Assembly: GCA_905233685.1 (NCBI GenBank)
Contig: CAJOEZ010000009.1
Coordinates: 62,001 to 126,000, forward strand
DNA: 64,000 nucleotides
Direction: 5' to 3'
Source: an uncultured Bacteroidales bacterium
GTDB taxonomy: Bacteria; Bacteroidota; Bacteroidia; Bacteroidales; F082
Shown: in pieces, positions 27,261 to 35,644 of the stretch
Layout: every line of letters begins with the position of its first letter
How positions within the stretch are numbered: the first letter of the stretch is position 1
Notes under the pieces: model-generated
What the model saw: the letters and a program-made list of their open reading frames with translations, nothing else
What the model was told of the DNA's origin: nothing
Database searches by the model: none
Translations under genes and position numbers: made by a program

Positions 27261-27725
27261 TTACAAATCGGGCATATCCTTCATGTATCTATTATATCCT
27301 AAATCTTTACCACAAATGACATCCATTATACAACATGGAGGATAAACTGCACCCGCTTCACATCTGTATCCAGGCAATTCCTTCACGATTTTTTCATTAC
27401 CGTTAACCGTCCATATTCTCCAGTTTACATCTTGGTTTTTAAACACGTACAATTTAGCAGCCTCATCAATACTCGTAAAGAAAACCACATTAGAAATGTC
27501 TGGTACAGGACCATTGCCGACTTTCACCCATCCGTACTGCTTTACTCCAATGGAGATGATTGTATGGAGATAGAATTCGACATCAGTCATGGTATCGTCC
27601 TTAAACACACGAATAACATTTCCATTCAACTGATACGCATCTTTGCAAATGTATTGGAAATATCGTTTCCCTTTTTCCGTTTCTATGGAGAATATGTCTC
27701 CTTGTTTGATTACAACTCTTTTCAT
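27261..27725 (-). CDS. Imm26-like immunity protein candidate
   Basis: 154 residues. The opening KQGDIFSIETEKGKRYFQYI and the later spacing of W and F residues resemble the Imm26 immunity family of polymorphic toxin systems, which typically starts with a GDIFAIPL-type strand. The match is by eye and moderate. No toxin gene with a nuclease or Rhs-like end is visible nearby. The gene starts two bases after the stop of the lipoprotein stub, so it may be translated from that message. Codon use is more AT-rich than the surrounding genes, consistent with acquisition. Confidence 0.5.
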   Translation of the reverse strand: MKRVVIKQGDIFSIETEKGKRYFQYICKDAYQLNGNVIRVFKDDTMTDVEFYLHTIISIGVKQYGWVKVGNGPVPDISNVVFFTSIDEAAKLYVFKNQDVNWRIWTVNGNEKIVKELPGYRCEAGAVYPPCCIMDVICGKDLGYNRYMKDMPDL

Positions 27726-27727
27726 GT

Positions 27728-27955
27728 TTATGGTAATGTTGGAACTTGTATTACATCTATTCTAATATTAAAACTATTCCATCTTGAGAACACGCCGCCA
27801 GGGCCGCCATAGGGCTGTCGCCACATCAAGCTGTCAATCGCAGACAATTCTGGGAGAGACGGTGTAGCCACCACTTCTACCCTATCATCAACGGTCTGGG
27901 CACAGCCAGCCACTAATAACAACAATATTACAGCGATATGCAGATAGGTTTTCAT
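27728..27955 (-). CDS. Short lipoprotein stub
   Basis: 75 residues from ATG 27955 with a lipoprotein signal (MKTYLHIAVILLLLVAGC). After the Cys, the phrase LPELSAIDSLMWRQP is reminiscent of the start of large TPR lipoproteins common in Bacteroidales, but after RQP the sequence turns into an unrelated Gly/Pro-rich tail and stops. It may be the 5' remnant of such a gene joined to the Imm26-like gene, or a genuine small lipoprotein. The recognition of the parent family is from memory and uncertain. Confidence 0.5.
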   Translation of the reverse strand: MKTYLHIAVILLLLVAGCAQTVDDRVEVVATPSLPELSAIDSLMWRQPYGGPGGVFSRWNSFNIRIDVIQVPTLP

Positions 27956-27961
27956 CGGCTG

Positions 27962-27969
27962 CAAAGGTA
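27962..27969 (-). promoter_or_regulatory. -7 element TACCTTTG very close to a start codon
   Basis: CAAAGGTA on the plus strand ends only six bases before ATG 27955. If used, the transcript would begin at or almost at the start codon, i.e. a leaderless message, unlike the roughly 17-30-base leaders of most neighbouring units. Confidence 0.45.
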
Positions 27970-28010
27970 GGGAATTTTACGAGGTTTTAGACATTTCTTT
28001 TTTGCAGTTG

Positions 28011-28147
28011 CCGCAATGCGACCCATCGGCTGCCGCAATGCGACCTATCGGCTGCCGCAATGCGACAGCCCTACGGAGCCGGATTGTAGGGCTGTCACAC
28101 CGTGGCAGCCGCAAACCGTGGCAGCCGCAAACCATAGCAGCCGCAAC
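28011..28147. repeat. Compound tandem-repeat and hairpin patch
   Basis: Three 22-bp units beginning CCGCAATGCGAC start at 28011, 28033 and 28055; an 11-bp stem GACAGCCCTAC (28064-28074) pairs with 28086-28096; then three 16-bp units of CCGTGGCAGCCGCAAA type start at 28100, 28116 and 28132. There is no gene in 27970-28204. The units are short and contiguous without spacers. Confidence 0.75.
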
Positions 28148-28154
28148 GCAAAAC

Positions 28155-28181
28155 GGAAAAAGCCCACCCGAAGGCAGGCTT
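28155..28181 (-). terminator. Intrinsic terminator of the TonB/DUF5689 unit
   Basis: Read on the minus strand: AAGCCTGCC, a TTCG tetraloop and GGTGGGCTT form a 9-bp stem with two G-U pairs, followed by a run of T residues. It lies 24 bases after the DUF5689 gene stop. Confidence 0.85.
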
Positions 28182-28204
28182 TTCGTTGTGATTTGTTGTT
28201 TCGC

Positions 28205-30880
28205 TTACTCCACGACAACATTCTTCACTTCCCATGCGGGACAGACATCTGTCGTGCTGGTATACTTGAAGGCAATGGTCACTTTTTGGCCGATAAAACC
28301 ACTCAAGTTGGCAGAAGCACCCTCAAACACCCAAGAAGGATTGGGTTCTGGCCAAGTGCCTATATTCAGTTCCGTCCAAGTAGCCGTCGTAACGTCGCCA
28401 GAATAATCGGTCGAGGCCATGACGAAGAACGATCCTTCAGCGGAGGCAAAAGCGACTGCATGGTCGAACTTCAGCGTGGCAGCGCCGACGTTGGCCAAAT
28501 CAATTTTAGGCGAAACAAGCCAACTTTCAGTGGCATGGGCAACTTGATAATAGCCGTTGGCCTTCATGCAATGGTAATTGTTCATATAAGCCCAAACGTA
28601 ATTCATGCCTGCATTATCGACATCCTGAATGGTGAACTCCCCTTGCCCATTGGCGAAAGATTCAGAGAAGATGCCCGTTCCCGGTGTAGGAGGAGTAGGT
28701 GGCGTATCACCACCTTCCAAGACGAAGTCATTTTCCGTACCCTCACTGTCGCGCAAACCAGCCTGTCCGAAATACATACGCAACTTGCCAAGAACAGCCA
28801 AATGCTTGCCCAGATTGCCGGGATTGTCATACAGGTTGACTTGTGTACGGAGCGGTTTGCTCGAAGGCAGGTTGACGATGATGCACTGGCTGATTTCATG
28901 GCAGGTGACATCGTCGGCAATGACCACATTCGTGTAAGAATCCACGGGAGTAGTCCAAATCACGTCGTCGTTGCTGGTGACTGTACTCAAGCCGTTTCTC
29001 ACCGCGCCAACGATATAGCCATGCACCCAAGCCGTGGGTTTCTCGCTTTGCAGACCGATACCCGCAGCCACATTATAGGGGTCTTCAAAGGTTCCACTGC
29101 CTTCACCCTGTCCCGGAGTGGGCGGGGTTGGAGGCACTTCGCCACTACCTTCTTCGATGCAAATGCTCTGGATTTCCATCGTGCCAGCCTTGCTGTCGGT
29201 GGAGGTGTATTTCACTGCGAAAGTGACCGTTTGGCCGACAAATTGCGTCAGAGAAACCTCAGCCGTCAAGAAGTCGTTCCAGTTGCTGCCCTCTCTTAAG
29301 TTAGCAGGGACTTGTGCCCAAGTGGCAGTCGTTGGGTCGCTACCCCAAGTGTAATTCGTGGAAGCCCAAATGGTGACTTCATCATTGATGTTGCTGAAAT
29401 AACGGCCAATATAAGCCATGGTCATCTTGGCATCATTCACGCCTGTAATAGCCACCGGCGAAGAGATGAGCCAGTCTTCATTGGCATAGTAACTGCCATT
29501 GACATAACCCGTTATTGTGGCGGCATCGTATTTGTTCTCCCAAGATTGTGCACCCAGCACATCGTATGTCATGTAAGTACCAAAATCAGTGGCAAAGCTC
29601 TGGCAATAAGGCATATTCTGCACTTCACCACCAGTGCCTGGACCTGGAGGAGGCGTCGGGCCACTACCCTCTAGGATGAGGATGCTCTGCACCTCGATGG
29701 TGCCGGCCTTGCCATCAGAAGAGAGGTACTTCACGGCCACATTCACCTTCTGTCCGGCAAATTGCGAGAGGTCAATGGTGGTGGAAGTGAAGTCGGTCCA
29801 GTTGCTGCCCGAGGTCCACGAGGCGGGAATGTATGTCCAGTTGGCCGCAGTCGGGTCGCCTGAGGTATAGTCAGACGAGACCCAAACCGTGATTTCCTCG
29901 TTCAAATTGTCGAAATAACGCGCGATATAGGTCATGGTCATGCTGACCTCCGACACGCCTTCCAAGGAGACCTTCTTTGAAATCAGCCAGTCCTCGTTGG
30001 CATTGTAGGTGCTGTTGGCGTAGCCCGTCATCTTGGCTGTACTGTAGTCGATTTCCCAACTTTGGGGGCCTAACACATCGTAAGTCGTGTAAGTGCCAAA
30101 CGACGAAGTAAAGTCTTGATAATAAGGCAAGTCAGCGTCGCCACCAGGGGTATATCCACTAAACTCAAGCTCCCGTGACGTACGAAGGTAGAGCTGCCAA
30201 GTGCTGTTATAAACCGTGGCAATAGCGACCAAATTACCCACGCCTTGCGGCAATGAATCATAGGCGAAATTGGCGTAATTGCTCGTGCGCACAATGACGG
30301 TCTGCGAGTAGTCGGACGGGTCGGCGAGCGTACGGTTGCCATAGGTGTTCGGCTCGGAGAAGGTGTTCTGCTCTGTGAACTTCACATTTTCCAAGCGAAC
30401 CAGTCCGGCCAGATACTTACCTGCATTGATGTCGGCGATGGTGGTCAGTTTAGGTTGGATGGGCTTGTTGTTGGCCAGGATGATGATGTGGCCATCGGCC
30501 TCGAAATTGCTCAGCTGCGGCAGGTTGAAGTACTTGCTATAGGTGACATCCTTCAGATAGACACGGATAGAGTCACCGATGCGCACGCCGCTGGGAGCGG
30601 TGAGGAACAACTCGATGGCAGCACCCGTGGCGCGGTCTTGCAGGAACGCCGTCTTGTAGAAGTTGCCCGACTGCTCGTCGGCGGTGACAATGCCATACAC
30701 CGAGGCATCTTCCGTGAACACGGTGCCCGATTCCAAGGCAAGAATCTCTTCGATGGTGTAAATCCTTCCTATCGGGAGGTCCTGGATAGGCGGTTGGGGA
30801 TACTCTTTCTTGCAGGCAGGAAACATCAGGCCCACCAAGGCAAGAAGCAAGAAACTGGTTGTTAATACTCTGTTTTTCAT
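28205..30880 (-). CDS. Surface lipoprotein with DUF5689, DUF6359-like and choice-of-anchor J domains
   Basis: 891 residues with lipoprotein signal (MKNRVLTTSFLLLALVGLMF, then PAC). Order: DUF5689 OB-like domain about 35-240 (VYGIVTADEQSGNFYKTAFL), two tandem choice-of-anchor J beta-sandwiches about 250-405 and 420-580, each with a SWE...NEDWLIS core, a DUF6359-like OB domain about 595-720 (AWVHGYIVGAVRNG), and a third anchor J domain about 735-891. Pro/Gly linkers (TPPPGPGTGG) separate them. Such lipoproteins usually partner a TonB receptor; that receptor gene lies directly upstream, so both probably capture one ligand at the surface. Confidence 0.85.
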   Translation of the reverse strand: MKNRVLTTSFLLLALVGLMFPACKKEYPQPPIQDLPIGRIYTIEEILALESGTVFTEDASVYGIVTADEQSGNFYKTAFLQDRATGAAIELFLTAPSGVRIGDSIRVYLKDVTYSKYFNLPQLSNFEADGHIIILANNKPIQPKLTTIADINAGKYLAGLVRLENVKFTEQNTFSEPNTYGNRTLADPSDYSQTVIVRTSNYANFAYDSLPQGVGNLVAIATVYNSTWQLYLRTSRELEFSGYTPGGDADLPYYQDFTSSFGTYTTYDVLGPQSWEIDYSTAKMTGYANSTYNANEDWLISKKVSLEGVSEVSMTMTYIARYFDNLNEEITVWVSSDYTSGDPTAANWTYIPASWTSGSNWTDFTSTTIDLSQFAGQKVNVAVKYLSSDGKAGTIEVQSILILEGSGPTPPPGPGTGGEVQNMPYCQSFATDFGTYMTYDVLGAQSWENKYDAATITGYVNGSYYANEDWLISSPVAITGVNDAKMTMAYIGRYFSNINDEVTIWASTNYTWGSDPTTATWAQVPANLREGSNWNDFLTAEVSLTQFVGQTVTFAVKYTSTDSKAGTMEIQSICIEEGSGEVPPTPPTPGQGEGSGTFEDPYNVAAGIGLQSEKPTAWVHGYIVGAVRNGLSTVTSNDDVIWTTPVDSYTNVVIADDVTCHEISQCIIVNLPSSKPLRTQVNLYDNPGNLGKHLAVLGKLRMYFGQAGLRDSEGTENDFVLEGGDTPPTPPTPGTGIFSESFANGQGEFTIQDVDNAGMNYVWAYMNNYHCMKANGYYQVAHATESWLVSPKIDLANVGAATLKFDHAVAFASAEGSFFVMASTDYSGDVTTATWTELNIGTWPEPNPSWVFEGASANLSGFIGQKVTIAFKYTSTTDVCPAWEVKNVVVE

Positions 30881-30900
30881 TTTATTTGGTGTTTATTTAT

Positions 30901-30971
30901 TGATTTCAAGATTTCAAAATTTAAAGATTTAAAGATTCAAAATTCAGCATTCCGAATTCCGAATTCCGCAT
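30901..30971. repeat. Low-complexity tandem repeats between receptor and lipoprotein genes
   Basis: Repeats of the type ATTTCAAAATTTAAAG and AATTCCGAATTCCG fill most of the 91-base spacer. They would be transcribed between the two co-directional genes; no function is visible. Confidence 0.5.
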
Positions 30972-33572
30972 TCACTTCCTAACTGTCAAGCTAATAAAGA
31001 AATTGGTGCCGTACATATAGGAATACTTGTCGGGGAACATTTCGGGATTGTTGGCGTTGAAGCGGAGTTGCTCGTAGCCGTAAAGGATGGCGTTCTTGTT
31101 GTTGAGCAGGTTGTTGACGCTCACGTTCACGAGGAAATAATAACCTTTGTAGCGTTTCGAGAAGCCACCGTAGAAGTCGAGCGTGAAGGCTGGCCTCATC
31201 GGGTCTTGCCTGAGCACTTCCTCGATGCGGATGTCGCCCTGGGCATAGTGCAACAGGCCTTCCTCAGTGTGGTTGTATGGGTTCACGTCGAAGTACATGT
31301 TGGCCATGTAGTTTCCGTTGAGGCTCACCCACCAGTATTTCGGCGAGTTGTACTTGATGCCCAACGAGGCCACCGTCTCGGGACCTGAGGAAACGTGATA
31401 GCCCTTCAGGTAGGCCACGCTGTTTTGGATGTAGGCCGTGGCGTTGTTGTCGTCATAGACCGAGAAAATGGGATTGTTGTCATACACATGGATACCGTTA
31501 GCCGCAGCCGCTTGCAGGGTGACCGTCGGGGTGACGTTCCATTCCGCGCCCATCTCCATGCCGATGCTTTTCTGGTTGATGTCGGTCATGATGAAGTTGA
31601 CGAACTCGCTGGTGTAGGAGTTGGCACTGGTCTGAGTGTTCAAATACACATTCTCGCAATAGAAACTGCGGTTCCAGATAAGGTTTCGATAGTAATAATA
31701 ATACCCCGTCATGCGGAACTTAAAGGTGGGCGAGCGGTAGAGATAGCTCAAATCGACGGCATGGATTTGCTCGCTCTTGAGGTCGCCTTCCACCACGGTG
31801 TGGCGGGTGCGCGGCGACACATAAATGTCCCTGAACTGAGGCGCTTGCGTCATGAGCATCATGTTGAGCACAATGTGATTGCGCCCATTGATGGCGTAAG
31901 TCACACCAGCCTTGAAGCTGGGGTCGAAGAAGTCGTGCGTATGGTCTTTGCCGTAGGAATTATCGGGGAAGGAACCGTTCAGCCATAGGCCCTTGCGCCA
32001 AATCTGCGTAAACTCAGCCTGCAAGCCCAAATAGAGGTCGAAGTTGCCGACAATCCAGTCTATCTGGTCCCAAACGCGAATGTAGTTGCGATTGGCGTAG
32101 TAGTTGTAACTGATGGTATCGCCGGCCTCAGCCACATGGTTTGGATTGAGCAAATTGGGTTGGCATTCTTCGTTTTCCAAATTCTCAGCATACTTATTAA
32201 TATCGTAGTAGTAGTCGCCGCCGAGGAGGTCATTGACGGTCTCGTAGTAATGCGTCCTTGAGGCGCTCGATGCCAGGCCGCCCGTCATGATGAGATTGGG
32301 CAGAAACTCATGCTTGAAGAAGGTGGAGAAACCCATCTGCCGTTTGTCGTAACGGCGCTCGCCAAGGATGTATTTCGAATATTTTCCCGTGATGGACAGG
32401 GCTGAGTCGCCGTTAGCGTGTTGCACCGTGAACAAGTGGTCGCGGTTGGCGTTGTAGAGTTTGTCCCAGTCGATTTGCGTGACTTCCGGGTCGCGCGTGG
32501 TCCAAGCGAGGAGTTGGTCCTCATATTCCGTAGAACTGTGGGCGTGCGTGAGATAATAGCTCGGAAGATTCTTGTAGTAGTCGGGGCGAGGGTCGGAGGC
32601 TTCGCCCCAGTTGAGGCCAGTCTGCCCTGCCCTGCCACCGAAGAAATAGGCCGAGGTGGTGAACTCCGTCTTTCGGCTCGGTTTCCAGTCCCAAGTGAGG
32701 TTGAAGAACGGCTGGCTGTAGGTACTCACTCGCGCGTTGCGGATGAACTGCTTGCCCGTGGTGCCGTCCGTCTGGTAGCCCCAGTTGGGGTTGTAGTAGT
32801 TGGTGCCGGTCAAGTCGTAAGTTTCCTGCACCACCGGCGACGAGCCGCCGCGTTGCGATGGCGCACAGAACACCGTGAGGTCGAGGCTGTGCTTGTCATT
32901 GATTTTCTTTTCCACGGAAAGGAAATAGCTGTAGGCACCGTAAGACGTGCCTTCGGGGTGCTCGAAGAAGGCGTCGGCCTTGTTCGGGCCTTGCGTCAAA
33001 GCCAAGCGTCCGCTGGCACAAGCCATCAGGTACCAGCCCTTGCCCATCTCGCCCGTGGCCACCGAGGCCATCAGACGGTGGTGGTAGGAGCGGTTGCTGA
33101 AGGCATAGCTCAGCGAGACCTGCTTGCGGTATTGCGAGGCTCGCGTCGAGTAGGCCGTCAGACCGGCCAAACCGCCGAATCCGGCACCGGTCCTGCCCAG
33201 ACCGTCCACGATAATCGAGTTGCGGAAAGCGTCGTTCAATCCGCCCCAGTTGGAGAAGACCGGCCGTCCCGTCTCGGAGTCGTTCATCGAGATACCGTTG
33301 ATCATCACCTCGCTGTATTTCGAGTCGTTGCCGCGTATGCGATAACGCAACGCGCCGAAGTTGTAGGCCGCGATGCTGTTGAACACGTCGCGCGACGAAT
33401 TGAGCAAAGTGGAGGCATCGTTGACCGAGGTGGACGACTCCTCAAAGTCGGAATCCATCAGAATCACCGTCGGCAACTCGTTTTGGTTCAGGTCGGTGGT
33501 GTCAATGACTTGCGCCGCAAGCCGCGAAACCATCAGCAAAGGAATCATTAGTAAAAGTAGTAATTTTTTCAT
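30972..33572 (-). CDS. TonB-dependent outer-membrane receptor
   Basis: 866 residues with a signal peptide (KKLLLLLMIPLLMVSRLAAQ). A plug domain covers about 45-170 (YRIRGNDSKYSEVMINGISM, NDAFRNSIIVDGLGR), followed by the 22-strand barrel rich in Tyr and Asn, with the conserved receptor stretch LMTQAPQFRDIYVSPRTRH near 575-595 and a C-terminal NFFISLTVRK. There is no N-terminal carboxypeptidase-like domain and no SusD gene beside it, so it is not a standard Sus pair. The DUF5689 lipoprotein gene is downstream, and a secreted phosphatase-fold enzyme lies divergently. The ligand is unknown; nucleotides or phosphoesters are an inference from that neighbour. Confidence 0.93.
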   Translation of the reverse strand: MKKLLLLLMIPLLMVSRLAAQVIDTTDLNQNELPTVILMDSDFEESSTSVNDASTLLNSSRDVFNSIAAYNFGALRYRIRGNDSKYSEVMINGISMNDSETGRPVFSNWGGLNDAFRNSIIVDGLGRTGAGFGGLAGLTAYSTRASQYRKQVSLSYAFSNRSYHHRLMASVATGEMGKGWYLMACASGRLALTQGPNKADAFFEHPEGTSYGAYSYFLSVEKKINDKHSLDLTVFCAPSQRGGSSPVVQETYDLTGTNYYNPNWGYQTDGTTGKQFIRNARVSTYSQPFFNLTWDWKPSRKTEFTTSAYFFGGRAGQTGLNWGEASDPRPDYYKNLPSYYLTHAHSSTEYEDQLLAWTTRDPEVTQIDWDKLYNANRDHLFTVQHANGDSALSITGKYSKYILGERRYDKRQMGFSTFFKHEFLPNLIMTGGLASSASRTHYYETVNDLLGGDYYYDINKYAENLENEECQPNLLNPNHVAEAGDTISYNYYANRNYIRVWDQIDWIVGNFDLYLGLQAEFTQIWRKGLWLNGSFPDNSYGKDHTHDFFDPSFKAGVTYAINGRNHIVLNMMLMTQAPQFRDIYVSPRTRHTVVEGDLKSEQIHAVDLSYLYRSPTFKFRMTGYYYYYRNLIWNRSFYCENVYLNTQTSANSYTSEFVNFIMTDINQKSIGMEMGAEWNVTPTVTLQAAAANGIHVYDNNPIFSVYDDNNATAYIQNSVAYLKGYHVSSGPETVASLGIKYNSPKYWWVSLNGNYMANMYFDVNPYNHTEEGLLHYAQGDIRIEEVLRQDPMRPAFTLDFYGGFSKRYKGYYFLVNVSVNNLLNNKNAILYGYEQLRFNANNPEMFPDKYSYMYGTNFFISLTVRK

Positions 33573-33618
33573 ATTGAGCTAGTTATAATTATCACGTATT
33601 AAAAATTCTATAAGCGGA

Positions 33619-33626
33619 CAAAGATA
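33619..33626 (-). promoter_or_regulatory. -7 element TATCTTTG for the TonB receptor unit
   Basis: CAAAGATA on the plus strand, 46 bases upstream of the receptor ATG. Confidence 0.6.
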
Positions 33627-33839
33627 GGAAAAAGTTTAATGGGGTAGAGCTTTTTTTGTCATTTTTTGGAAAAAAGGCTGAAGAGCGGGCGGAGACCACA
33701 CAAAAAGTCCCGATGCTTTCGAAAAACGCTACAACAAAAGGCAACCCTCAAAATGAAGGCCGCCTTTCGTGTTAGTTATTTAATATTGCCAATTCTAAAG
33801 AAAAATCACCCAAATAATGAAAAAAGACCGAATTTTTGC

Positions 33840-33847
33840 TACTTTTG
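33840..33847 (+). promoter_or_regulatory. -7 element TACTTTTG for the lipoprotein-phosphatase unit
   Basis: Matches TAnnTTTG, 25 bases before ATG 33873. Confidence 0.65.
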
Positions 33848-33872
33848 CCGCGTTATCCAAATTATCTGATAA

Positions 33873-34565
33873 ATGAACAAACACGTCGTTTTCTTATTGG
33901 CACTCATCGCGTTTGCATCCTGTGGAACAACTCGCTACAGTACAGGTGTCAAAATTGCTGATATTCGGGAATTTGCCTTCATTCAGCCTTGTTCCCGCAT
34001 GGACTTGTTCGACACCAATGGCGGTTATTACAGCCAACACTATACGGACAAGGCCGCACAAACGGTCGAAAACGTCATCAACTCCGAGCGTTTCCCGTTC
34101 TCGGAGATGATTCCCGCCGACTACCTAGGAGAGAACAACGATGCACTCTCATGGGCTAACATCCTTGTGGACATCAAACGCTCGCAACTTGATCGCATGA
34201 AGGTGCCAAAATCTCTAATCAAACTGTTGAAAGACAGCCAAGATCGTTATGGCATATTCATCTACACCCACGGCTACCTCACCACCAAAGAGGCATACGA
34301 ACAAGAGAAACTCGAAAAAGCGACCAGCAAAGCCATCGATGATGTAGCGGAAAAGCTCACCGGCATCCAAGGCCTTACCAATCCTTCCCGCAACTACACC
34401 CCAAGCGACCCCTACGGTAACGAAATGATATGCGTGGTCATTGACAAAGAAGAGGAACGCCTAGTTTATTACGCCAAGAAAACCCCGACCTTCGCCTCCC
34501 ACCCAACAGACAACGAAGATGTCAGCAACATGCTGCACGACTTGCTGAAAGACTTCATTAAATAG
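33873..34565 (+). CDS. Lipoprotein of unknown function
   Basis: 230 residues with lipoprotein signal MNKHVVFLLALIAFASC. The mature part has mixed alpha/beta character, with a Lys/Glu-rich helix near 130-160 (KEAYEQEKLEKATSKAIDD) and a C-terminal helix. No family recognised. It lies 32 bases before the endonuclease/phosphatase-fold gene and shares its promoter. Confidence 0.75.
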   Translation: MNKHVVFLLALIAFASCGTTRYSTGVKIADIREFAFIQPCSRMDLFDTNGGYYSQHYTDKAAQTVENVINSERFPFSEMIPADYLGENNDALSWANILVDIKRSQLDRMKVPKSLIKLLKDSQDRYGIFIYTHGYLTTKEAYEQEKLEKATSKAIDDVAEKLTGIQGLTNPSRNYTPSDPYGNEMICVVIDKEEERLVYYAKKTPTFASHPTDNEDVSNMLHDLLKDFIK

Positions 34566-34597
34566 ACACCATATTATTTGTAAACAACTCCTTCACC

Positions 34598-35644
34598 ATG
34601 CACAAACACCTTATATTATTAATAGCAATCCTGGCCTTCACCCTCGGCTATACGAGCCTCAACGCACAGGAACAGCAAGCCTACAAAATCGGCTTGGTCG
34701 GCTTCTATAACCTTGAAAACCTGTTCGATACCATCAACGACCCAGAAAAAAACGACGAGGAGTTTCTGCCCCAAGGTGTCAACCAATGGAACAGCGAAAA
34801 ATACCTCAACAAGCTCCACAACATGGCCTACGCCATCTCCACCATCGGCACGGACTGGTCGCCCGACGGTGTGGCCGTTTTGGGCATGTCAGAAATGGAA
34901 AACCGCCACGTGCTTGAGGATTTGGTCGCCCAACCTGAGCTGAAAGACCGCCACTACCAAATTGTGCATTATGACTCGCCCGACCGCCGTGGCGTGGATG
35001 TGGGCTTGATTTATAATCCAAAGTATTTCAAGCTATTGAGCAGCAAATCCTACCGCACCGTCGTCCCCAACGACCCTGAGTTCATCACTCGCGACCAGCT
35101 TTTGGTCAGCGGCCTCTTCGATGGCGAGATGATGCATTTCATCGTCATGCACTGGCCTTCGCGCGCCGGCGGCGAGAAACGCTCGATGCCCGGCCGTGCA
35201 GCTGCCGCCACGCTGTGCCGCCACATCGCCGACAGCATCCTGCGCGAGGACCAAAACGCCAAAATCATCATGATGGGCGACTTCAACGACTACCCCGACA
35301 ACAAGAGCATCACACACTATCTGCGCGCCTCGGGCGACATGAAAGACCTGCGCGACGGCGAATTTTACAACCCCATGTACGACCTGCACAAGAAAGGCTA
35401 CGGTACCAATTACTACCGCGACGTGCCTGGCGTTTTAGACCAGACCATCCTCACCCCTGCCCTGCTGCCCACCGATTACAGCACTTATCAATTCAAGAAC
35501 GCGAAGGTGCACAACAAGGAGTTTCTGAAACAACATGGCGGCAAGTACAACGGCTATCCTTTCCGCACCTTCGGCAGCGGCGTCTGGATGGGTGGTTATA
35601 GTGACCACTTCCCTGTTTACGTCATTCTGCTGAAAAAGGCCTAA
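34598..35644 (+). CDS. Secreted endonuclease/exonuclease/phosphatase-family protein
   Basis: 348 residues with a signal peptide ending LNAQ. The EEP fold motifs are present in order: FYNLENLFD near 37-45, the metal Glu in GMSEMEN near 97-103, RRGVDVGLIY near 130-139, MHWPSR near 183-188, MMGDFNDYP near 225-233 and the terminal SDHFPVYV near 335-342. The family hydrolyses phosphodiester or phosphomonoester bonds in DNA, RNA, inositol phosphates or lipids; the substrate cannot be told. Export and the TonB/DUF5689 genes next door suggest nutrient scavenging. The stop overlaps the maf stop on the other strand. Confidence 0.88.
   Translation: MHKHLILLIAILAFTLGYTSLNAQEQQAYKIGLVGFYNLENLFDTINDPEKNDEEFLPQGVNQWNSEKYLNKLHNMAYAISTIGTDWSPDGVAVLGMSEMENRHVLEDLVAQPELKDRHYQIVHYDSPDRRGVDVGLIYNPKYFKLLSSKSYRTVVPNDPEFITRDQLLVSGLFDGEMMHFIVMHWPSRAGGEKRSMPGRAAAATLCRHIADSILREDQNAKIIMMGDFNDYPDNKSITHYLRASGDMKDLRDGEFYNPMYDLHKKGYGTNYYRDVPGVLDQTILTPALLPTDYSTYQFKNAKVHNKEFLKQHGGKYNGYPFRTFGSGVWMGGYSDHFPVYVILLKKA

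Larger units (their letters stand above)
33573..33872. other. Divergent intergenic region
   Basis: 300 bases between the receptor gene and the lipoprotein gene at 33873. It holds a minus-strand -7 element at 33619-33626 and a plus-strand one at 33840-33847. Between them are T/A-rich stretches and a weak AAAGGC...GCCTTT inverted pair. A 67-codon frame at 33666-33869 has no coding character. Confidence 0.6.

Noticed and set aside
28011..28147. Possible CRISPR array
   Set aside because: The units are contiguous with no unique spacers, units of two different lengths are mixed, and no cas gene is present.
28016..29299. 427-codon plus-strand frame over the repeat patch and DUF5689 gene
   Set aside because: It begins in tandem repeats and continues antisense to a well-supported lipoprotein gene.
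32418..33551. Long (377-codon) plus-strand frame opposite the TonB receptor gene
   Set aside because: Antisense shadow with Val/Arg/Gly bias and no recognisable motif, while the receptor frame has full family features.
33666..33869. 67-codon plus-strand frame upstream of the lipoprotein gene
   Set aside because: Lys/Arg-rich composition without domain or signal, and it runs through the -7 promoter element at 33840; most likely chance.
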